Source: Candidatus Poribacteria bacterium
GTDB taxonomy: Bacteria > Poribacteria > WGA-4E > WGA-3G
Direction of reading: 5' to 3'
Length of the DNA: 64,000 bases
Assembly: GCA_022827885.1 (NCBI GenBank)
Contig: JAJEIP010000007.1
Location: forward strand, 62,001-126,000
Both the position numbers and the translations under genes were made by a program. Position 1 is the stretch's first letter. Each line of letters starts with the position of its first letter. Below are positions 59,222 to 64,000 of the stretch, one piece after another. The notes under the pieces were generated by a model that worked only from the letters and a program-made list of their open reading frames with translations, did no database searches and had not been told where the DNA came from.

Positions 59222-59551
59222 CTAAAAGAAGTTGAAAATAATGATACCGGCAAGCCATCCGTATAAAGTTCGCAGGCATCGTAATCTTTTTGCTGTCCGC
59301 TGGTATTCCACCGTGTAGCACGCTGGATTTTGGAAATAAAGTGTCAATCGTTTCGGCGAGGATAAGTCTATTTTAGGCGTTAAGGTGCCCATAACAACTG
59401 CACTTATACCGAGAAGTACAATATTGAATGTGGGCAGAATGCTGAGAACCGTGCCAAACACTATCCAACGCCACTTTGAAACACTACGAGATGCGTCAGT
59501 TCGTGCTACGCGGATCAGTGATGCCGAGGGTGTACTTGTTTCTGAAGCCAT
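59222..59551 (-). CDS. hypothetical small membrane protein
   Basis: 109 residues. A hydrophobic block (WIVFGTVLSILPTFNIVLLGISAVVMG) is followed by a polar basic region and a second C-terminal helix (LYGWLAGIIIFNFF). The order of a charged N-terminus, helix pair and tail resembles DUF4870-like or TM2-like small proteins, but I do not recognise it. No clear ribosome site precedes the ATG. It sits 18 bp before the DUF202 gene on the same strand. Confidence 0.5.
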   Translation of the reverse strand: MASETSTPSASLIRVARTDASRSVSKWRWIVFGTVLSILPTFNIVLLGISAVVMGTLTPKIDLSSPKRLTLYFQNPACYTVEYQRTAKRLRCLRTLYGWLAGIIIFNFF

Positions 59552-59631
59552 GCGTGATGTCCGGATTGGAACGCCAGCCTTCCTGAATCCGCCCTTCTAT
59601 ATTATAGAAACGTTCCTGCGTGCAACACGCA

Positions 59632-60375
59632 TTACCCCTCGTAACGTAGGTTTTTTCCATTGTCGGGACCCCCTTGATGCCAAACCCAAACGTTACGAAA
59701 ATATGCCTGTTTTTCTGGAGGCAACCCTTCAATCACATGCTCGGGCACCGATGGTTTGTGAAATTGACACCCAACGAAGTTATAACAATTGAAGATAGCG
59801 ATCCGCGGTCGATCTGGATTTTGCCAAGCAACCCCAGAATGACAAAGGTTTTCCGTGAAGATAATGATGGAACCCGGGGGACAACTGTAAGTTTCAAAGA
59901 GCGGCGAATCCGTCTGCCGATGTCCTTCAGGAATTTGGAAGTTTGCTTTATGGCTTCCTGGCAAAAATAATGTACCCCCCTCACCCGCTTTGACTTCGTT
60001 CAGTTCAAAGACAACTCGCGTCAGTGCGGAGTAGATTTTCCCGTTTCGACACTGATAGTTGAAGTTAGGATTCACATTTCGCACCCCCCCATGTGGCGGG
60101 GGTCCCCCATCTCCAACAGTGCGGTAGGTGAACCAACTGGATTCCATCCGAACTTCTCCTAAAATTTCATGGAGAATATCCATCACCACTGGATGATCAA
60201 TTAAAAATGACGCCGTCCCCCCTGGAAATCGCCGTTCGTGCGGCGGCAAAGACTCAGGATCTGTTCGGATCGTCTCAATTTGTACTTTCAATGCCGCAAT
60301 TTCCGAAGGCTTTAAAACTTCAGGAATTAACAGGTACCCCTTGAGATCAAAAATAAATTTCTGTTCTTCCGTCAT
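59632..60375 (-). CDS. phytanoyl-CoA dioxygenase-family protein with H-G-G metal motif
   Basis: 247 residues, GAGGAATTGTT before the ATG. FIFDLKGYLLIPEVLKPSEIAALKVQI is the PhyH front. The iron-site region reads GGPPPHGGVRNVNP, so the usual H-x-D appears as H-G-G. The distal His lies in FTENLCHSGVAW and the 2-oxoglutarate Arg in NPDRPRIAIF. The GSHKANFQIP loop is typical of the subfamily. If the Asp is truly missing, iron would have an open site as in 2-oxoglutarate halogenases, or another residue serves. Substrate unknown. Confidence 0.85.
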   Translation of the reverse strand: MTEEQKFIFDLKGYLLIPEVLKPSEIAALKVQIETIRTDPESLPPHERRFPGGTASFLIDHPVVMDILHEILGEVRMESSWFTYRTVGDGGPPPHGGVRNVNPNFNYQCRNGKIYSALTRVVFELNEVKAGEGGTLFLPGSHKANFQIPEGHRQTDSPLFETYSCPPGSIIIFTENLCHSGVAWQNPDRPRIAIFNCYNFVGCQFHKPSVPEHVIEGLPPEKQAYFRNVWVWHQGGPDNGKNLRYEG

Positions 60376-60416
60376 AACAATTCCTCTAATGAATAACGCT
60401 TCGGGTCTTCCTAAGT

Positions 60417-60444
60417 ATTATAGCAAATTTCAGGTTTAATTCAA
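60417..60444 (-). promoter_or_regulatory. promoter for PhyH-like gene
   Basis: Minus strand TTGAAT, 16-nt spacer, TATAAT, about 40 bp before the start codon. Confidence 0.6.
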
Positions 60445-60581
60445 AACGATTTTTAAATCGGGTTACACTGCTATAGTCAAGTAGCAACATCCATTCTCGT
60501 TTTTTGAGTCTCATAACGGGAGACCTCCGGATAGATACCCTATCGTGATAGAATTCACCTAAAAAAGTAACGCGCCTTTGT

Positions 60582-60611
60582 TTGACACCGATACACGGTA
60601 TATGCTATACT
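60582..60611 (+). promoter_or_regulatory. promoter for CADD-like gene
   Basis: TTGACA, 18-nt spacer, TATACT. The expected leader is about 110 nt and includes a small frame at 60666. Confidence 0.65.
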
Positions 60612-60665
60612 AAAGACATACCACGAACAGGATGTCTCGGTTTAACTCGCAAACTGAGGATTGTT

Positions 60666-60728
60666 GTGGAAAGCATCAACGGATTGTTGAACCTTATTGA
60701 CCTACATGAAACGGAGCAACGAATTTAA
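60666..60728 (+). CDS. putative 20-residue leader peptide
   Basis: GTG start 5 nt after GAGGA encodes MESINGLLNLIDLHETEQRI. Its TAA overlaps the next ATG (TAATG), which suggests translational coupling to the CADD-like gene, whose own ribosome site is weak. It is too short for the ORF track and could be chance. Confidence 0.35.
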   Translation: MESINGLLNLIDLHETEQRI

Positions 60729-61318
60729 TGGATTTCAAACAAGCATTAGATAGCAAAATCGCAGATTATAATTTACTCAATCACCCATTTTATCAGGCAT
60801 GGAGTGCTGGCGAATTGCCACTCGAAGCCCTCCGCTCCTATGCGCGTGAGTATGGTGCTTTTATTTCTACAGTCCCCAAGGGTTGGGAAACACTTGAGGA
60901 GACCGAATTCGCAGAAGAAGAGATCGAACACATCGACTTGTGGGCGGATTTCGCTGCTGGACTTGACACGGCTGTTGCTGAAGCACAAATCCCACAGGTG
61001 AAGACATTGATGCGGACGGCACACGAACTCTTTTCAGAACGGACGACCGCACTGGGTGCCCTCTATGCGTTTGAGACACAGCAACCGGAAACTTCTGAAT
61101 CGAAACTCACGGGTTTAAAGGCATTTTATCAACTCCCGAAATCGGTAGAGCCCTATTTTGAAATACATTCACACAACGAACATGAAACGGAAAAACTAAT
61201 TGAACACATCGGCACGTTGCCATCGGATTCACACGCCACTGTCGTGCAAGCCTGTGAAAAGATGAGCGTCGCCTTGTGGGATGCGCTTACAGGAATTCAT
61301 GATGCGGAATGCGCATGA
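60728..61318 (+). CDS. CADD/TenA-like iron-containing redox enzyme
   Basis: 196 residues with the heme-oxygenase-like helical fold of the CADD/PqqC group: LLNHPFYQAWSAGELPLEALRSYAREY, ETEFAEEEIEHIDLWADFAAGL, ALYAFETQQPETSESKLTGLKAFY and YFEIHSHNEHETEK. Two Glu and several His residues fall where the di-iron ligands of CADD are expected (E/ExxH, YAFE, HxxxEH). CADD makes p-aminobenzoate from its own Tyr; others are oxidases. The precise role here is unknown. It overlaps the NTF2-like gene. Confidence 0.83.
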   Translation: MDFKQALDSKIADYNLLNHPFYQAWSAGELPLEALRSYAREYGAFISTVPKGWETLEETEFAEEEIEHIDLWADFAAGLDTAVAEAQIPQVKTLMRTAHELFSERTTALGALYAFETQQPETSESKLTGLKAFYQLPKSVEPYFEIHSHNEHETEKLIEHIGTLPSDSHATVVQACEKMSVALWDALTGIHDAECA

Positions 61319-61685
61319 TACGGTGAAGTCGTATTTTGACGCGCTTGTTGATGGTGATGCTGAAACCCTCATTGCAATGATGCTGCCTTCCTCACACTAT
61401 GTTAAAATCGGTACGGATGCTGATGAGATTGTTGAGGGAAGCAGAGAAATCGCGGCGTATTACCGAAACCACGTCGCCAGCACAGAGGATTTCAGCATTG
61501 AATTTGTTAACCTTGACGTGCAGGAACGGGACAATGTCGCTTGGTTCTACACGCGTCAGATCTGGCGGCTCAAATGGCAAGGCACGTCGGAGGAATTCGT
61601 GATGCGGATGACGGGTGTCCTGGAAAAAACCGATAGGTTATGGAAATTTGCGCAAATCCACGCCTCAATCGGTGTAAAATCGTAG
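61299..61685 (+). CDS. NTF2/SnoaL-like protein
   Basis: 128 residues from MMRNAHDTVKSYF. AGGAATTC precedes two ATGs (61299, 61302); either may be used, and the track start at 61281 is further inside the previous gene. The fold is the alpha+beta cone of SnoaL/DUF4440: YFDALVDGDAETLIAMM, ITEDFSIEFVNLDVQERDNVAWFYTRQ and MRMTGVLEKTDRLWKFAQIHASI. It binds a small ligand or acts as isomerase; no catalytic triad can be assigned. Overlap with the CADD-like gene implies joint expression. Confidence 0.85.
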   Translation: MMRNAHDTVKSYFDALVDGDAETLIAMMLPSSHYVKIGTDADEIVEGSREIAAYYRNHVASTEDFSIEFVNLDVQERDNVAWFYTRQIWRLKWQGTSEEFVMRMTGVLEKTDRLWKFAQIHASIGVKS

Positions 61686-61731
61686 GCACATATTGATGTG
61701 CTGTAGCAATTGACATTTTGGAGTACAAATT

Positions 61732-62013
61732 ATGATTGCCCTTTCTAAAGAAATTCAACAAGCGATCCAAGATTCTCAGGAAACTCCTGTGCGGTTAGTG
61801 GATCCAGAAACAGATGTAGAATATGTTGTGTTATCTGTTGAAACGTTTGAACGGATGCAAAAAGCGGTATACTACGATGACAGTCCAATAACAGAGGAGG
61901 AACGCACAGCCTTACTCGTTGAAATGGGACTCAGTATTGGTTGGGATGACCCAGAGATGGACGTTTACAACGACATGGTTCCACGGAGGGATGATGAGAG
62001 TGCAACGCGGTGA
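61732..62013 (+). CDS. antitoxin-type protein (partner of MazF-like gene 1)
   Basis: 93 residues. SKEIQQAIQDSQETPVRLVDPETDVEYVVLSVETFERMQ resembles Phd/AbrB-family antitoxin fronts, and TALLVEMGLSIGWDDPEMDVYNDM the acidic toxin-binding tail. Ribosome site: TGGAG 12 nt before the ATG, weak. Its stop overlaps the mazF-like frame by 23 bp. The second copy at 63083 is clearly homologous (YYDDSPITEEE ... GWDDPEMDVYND). Confidence 0.75.
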   Translation: MIALSKEIQQAIQDSQETPVRLVDPETDVEYVVLSVETFERMQKAVYYDDSPITEEERTALLVEMGLSIGWDDPEMDVYNDMVPRRDDESATR

Positions 62014-62353
62014 CATAGTTCTGGTGGATTTTCCTTATAGTGACCACACCGGTAGCAAAATGCGACCAGCACTTGTTGTGCAATCGGACGTATGGAATTA
62101 GAGGCTTAACACTACGATGCTTGCAGGTATCACAAGTAACTTGCATCGGCGCGTTGGAGATCCAACGCAGTATTTTATTGATCTTGAGACGACTGACGGA
62201 CAACAAAGCGGACTTCATTTTAATTCTGTCGTTCGATGTGACAAACTAATTACATCGAATCAATCCCGAATTCAAGGCATCATCGGCAGACTCTCTGAGA
62301 CTTCGATGGCGGAAATAGACGCTTGCTTGAAAGCTGCGTTGGGTATTCCGTAA
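61991..62353 (+). pseudogene. mazF/pemK-like toxin gene with in-frame amber codon
   Basis: One frame runs 121 codons from ATG to TAA with a single TAG at 62099-62101 (codon 37). Before it: RGDIVLVDFPYSDHTGSKMRPALVVQSDVWN, the MazF/PemK front. After it: RLNTTMLAGITSNLHRRVGDPTQYFID ... SETSMAEIDACLKAALGIP, the remainder of the fold. In relatives the TAG position is usually Gln, Ala or Ser, so a CAG to TAG change is likely. No frameshift occurs. The protein would be an mRNA-cutting toxin if the codon were read through; otherwise it is dead. Overlaps the antitoxin gene. Confidence 0.85.
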
Positions 62354-62372
62354 GCATGTTATCAAACTTCTA

Positions 62373-63086
62373 ATGGAGAAACCCTTGCAAATTTCAACTA
62401 TCTCTTTTGATGGCGATATGACCTTGTGGGATTTTCTGCAGGTTATGCGTCATTCGCTCAAACACACATTGTTGGAACTTCAAAAACAGCGTCCGACACC
62501 GCGCACCCTAAAATTAACAATTGATGAGATGATTGCAATTCGGAATCAATTTGCTGAGGAGGTAAAGGGTGAAATGTGGAACCTTGAAGAAATCAGACTG
62601 CGCGCATTTGAGAGGACACTTGAATATGTCAACTGCCCAGACAAAGAACTTGCTGCACATCTGAATGCGATATATCGGAAGCATCGGTTTGAAGATATAG
62701 AGTTGTACCCAGATGTCATTCCGACCTTTGATGTTTTAGCCCGGCATTTCAAGTTAGGATTGCTCTCAAATGGAAATACCTATCCGGAACGCTGCGGACT
62801 TGAGGGGTATTTTGCCTTTGTTGTGTTTTCCCAAGATGTGCAGATTGAGAAACCGGATCGAAAAATTTTTGAAATTACTGCCGAGCGCGCGGGGTGTGAA
62901 CTCGCGCAGATGCTTCATGTCGGAGACTCCCTTGAAAACGATGTCGCGGGGGCGCGGAACGCTGGCGTGTATTCCGTCTGGCTCAATCGTAAAGGTGAAC
63001 CAAATGACACAGAAATCCGACCTGATTACGAAGTGGCTACATTGACCGAAATCCCTGAAATTTTGGGGTTGGAGAGAACAGAATGA
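62373..63086 (+). CDS. HAD-superfamily hydrolase
   Basis: 237 residues. Motif I is SFDGDMTLWD (DxD with the family's Gly-Thr spacing changed to DMT), motif II LGLLSNGNTY, motif III the Lys in QIEKPDRKIF and motif IV LHVGDSLENDVAGARNAG. A helical cap lies between about 25 and 100. It hydrolyses a small phosphate ester; the substrate is unknown. Its end overlaps the second antitoxin by 4 bp (ATGA), which puts a metabolic gene between two toxin systems. No ribosome site is clear. Confidence 0.88.
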   Translation: MEKPLQISTISFDGDMTLWDFLQVMRHSLKHTLLELQKQRPTPRTLKLTIDEMIAIRNQFAEEVKGEMWNLEEIRLRAFERTLEYVNCPDKELAAHLNAIYRKHRFEDIELYPDVIPTFDVLARHFKLGLLSNGNTYPERCGLEGYFAFVVFSQDVQIEKPDRKIFEITAERAGCELAQMLHVGDSLENDVAGARNAGVYSVWLNRKGEPNDTEIRPDYEVATLTEIPEILGLERTE

Positions 63087-63553
63087 TCACAATTTCTAAA
63101 GAACTTCGACAGGCGATTCAGGAATCCAAAGATAATCTTGTCCGCCTGATCGACCCAGAGACAAACACAGCATACGTTGTGTTACCCGCTGAGATGTTTG
63201 ATCAGATGCAAAACGGGATATACTACGATGACAGCCCAATAACAGAAGAGGAACAAACTGCTTTGCTTATCGAATGCGGACTCCGTGCTGGCTGGGACGA
63301 TCCAGAGATGGATGTTTACAACGATCTTGATCCGCGGGAAGATACTGCACAGTGTAAGGATGTGGAGGCGACATCTATCAATCGAAATTGTCACACAGAT
63401 CCGTCTCCGACTCGTCGTATTCCGGAAGAAGCATATTCGCCAGCAAAATTCGGAAAATCCACACACACGCTTGACGACTTGTTAGCACAAGTGACAGAGG
63501 ATAATCTACCCGATGAGGACAACGTAGAACCTTCAGCAAAAAATGAAACGTAG
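63083..63553 (+). CDS. fused antitoxin: Phd-like front with MazE-type tail
   Basis: 156 residues. Residues 1-88 match the antitoxin at 61732 nearly throughout (ISKELRQAIQESKDNLVRLIDPETNTAYVVLP, GWDDPEMDVYNDLDPRED). After a low-similarity joint (about 89-125) comes FGKSTHTLDDLLAQVTEDNLPDE, which resembles the toxin-wrapping tail of MazE-type antitoxins. It overlaps the HAD gene by 4 bp and is 8 bp from the second mazF frame. The two parts may come from recombination of neighbouring antitoxin genes. Confidence 0.7.
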   Translation: MITISKELRQAIQESKDNLVRLIDPETNTAYVVLPAEMFDQMQNGIYYDDSPITEEEQTALLIECGLRAGWDDPEMDVYNDLDPREDTAQCKDVEATSINRNCHTDPSPTRRIPEEAYSPAKFGKSTHTLDDLLAQVTEDNLPDEDNVEPSAKNET

Positions 63554-63561
63554 GGAGAGTA

Positions 63562-63909
63562 ATGGCATACGTTCCATGGCGCGGGGATGTAGCATGGATT
63601 GACCTGGAACCACAAAAAGGACCAGAGCAAGCCGGACATCGCCCTGCCGTAGTGCTATCAAGAAGCGATTAGAATAGAAAAACTCGTTTGGCAGTCATCT
63701 GTCCTATTACAACGCAAGCGAAAGGCTATCCTTTTGAGGTTTCCATCCCGGCGGGTTTGGCGGTGACCGGCGTTATCTTGGCAGACCAAATCCGTTGTGT
63801 GGCTTGGAAAGAGCGAAAAACAACGTTTATTTGTCAAATACCTGTCGCGACCTTAGAAGAAGTTTGGCAAAAAATTGAACTACTTTTAGAGATTCCGAAA
63901 AAACGTTAA
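63562..63909 (+). pseudogene. mazF-like toxin gene 2 with in-frame amber codon
   Basis: ATG after GGGAGAG; 116 codons with one TAG at 63670-63672 (codon 37). Before it: WRGDVAWIDLEPQKGPEQAGHRPAVVLSRSD. After it: NRKTRLAVICPITTQAKGYPFEVSIPAG ... GVILADQIRCVAWKERKTTFICQIP, the standard MazF remainder. Relatives have Tyr before NRKT, so TAC or TAT changed to TAG. As in the first mazF copy, there is no frameshift and the downstream part is intact. The antitoxin upstream is intact. Confidence 0.85.
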
Positions 63910-63928
63910 TGGAATAGGAGACAGAACC

Positions 63929-64000
63929 ATGAAAGGCATACTGCATAGGCTGCTTTACTTCTGCATGGGAGGCGTATTGATCGTTACGCTCAGTGGTTGT
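63929..64000 (+). CDS. lipoprotein, N-terminal fragment
   Basis: Open to the right edge: MKGILHRLLYFCMGGVLIVTLSGC, a signal peptide ending with lipobox LSGC at the last base of the window. AGGAGAC lies 5-11 nt before the ATG. Nothing can be said about the mature protein. Confidence 0.6.
   Translation, partial: MKGILHRLLYFCMGGVLIVTLSGC

Noticed and set aside
61991-63909. Genome-wide TAG recoding
   Set aside because: TAG ends several genes in normal positions (for example at 33081, 48894 and 2655), so TAG is an ordinary stop; only local readthrough remains possible.

Overview
The window reads as chromosomal DNA of an uncultured diderm bacterium. The gene content recalls Candidatus Poribacteria and related sponge or marine lineages: a Cys-type sulfatase, several sugar-phosphate-isomerase-like TIM barrels, two phytanoyl-CoA-dioxygenase-like proteins, paired MDR dehydrogenases, a corrinoid methyl-transfer set, cohesin and dockerin domains, and a C-terminal NPFNPETWIPYQ tail. 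No rRNA, tRNA, CRISPR array or transposase was seen, so the taxonomy is inference from gene content only.

Layout. 1-258 is the tail of a YfbK-like vWA protein. 338-2583 (minus) is a TIM barrel plus sulfatase pair. 2655-3097 (minus) is a DUF5678-like protein with a short retropepsin-like protein that ends inside a terminator hairpin. 3210-6485 (minus) is a four-gene membrane module (Fn3/DUF6754-like protein, two polytopic proteins, one anchored periplasmic protein). 6621-8248 (minus) is aroK-aroB, divergent from two tandem GNAT genes and an ArnT/PMT-like glycosyltransferase (8455-11451). 12271-15463 is a run of three secreted cohesin proteins, the last also carrying a dockerin and a SUMF1/FGE-like domain. 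16399-19878 (minus) holds a xylose isomerase homologue, an adenylate-kinase-like protein and an AAA ATPase/nuclease. 20106-23879 is a giant Omp85 protein fused to DUF4097-like and CBM9-like domains. 24121-27572 holds a YgfZ/GcvT-like protein and a TatT-TatP TRAP pair. 27756-31920 is a helicase-less type ISP-like restriction-modification enzyme with a Phd-like gene and remnants. 32323-36192 is a corrinoid protein, its reductive activator and a homocysteine methyltransferase; DUF402 and DegT genes follow. 38535-40281 holds a coiled-coil protein and a DUF4097 protein. 40293-48187 (minus) is an operon of transglutaminase, BatA-like vWA, Omp85 and DUF6785 membrane protein. 48328-54624 (minus) holds dehydrogenase/methyltransferase, TolB-like, small membrane, EamA and DUF5916 outer membrane genes. 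54979-60375 holds PhyH, TIM barrel, WD40, MDR, DUF202 and PhyH genes. 60728-64000 holds a CADD/TenA-like oxygenase, an NTF2-like protein, a HAD hydrolase and two antitoxin-MazF pairs in which each mazF has one in-frame amber codon.

Two themes stand out. First, the outer envelope dominates: two Omp85 proteins, a DUF5916 barrel, DUF4097 solenoids, CBM9-like domains and cohesin/dockerin proteins suggest surface glycan handling, with the sulfatase, TIM barrels, dehydrogenases and dioxygenases acting on released or host-derived small molecules. Second, the DNA is full of short palindromic or MITE-like repeats. One family carries a Shine-Dalgarno-like AAGG and sits immediately before start codons. 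Others appear to have inserted in frame inside coding regions (sulfatase, glycosyltransferase, transglutaminase, BatA-like gene).

Many starts were moved from the ORF track because of ribosome sites, stop-start coupling or signal peptides. All family names are from reading the sequence; no database search was run.
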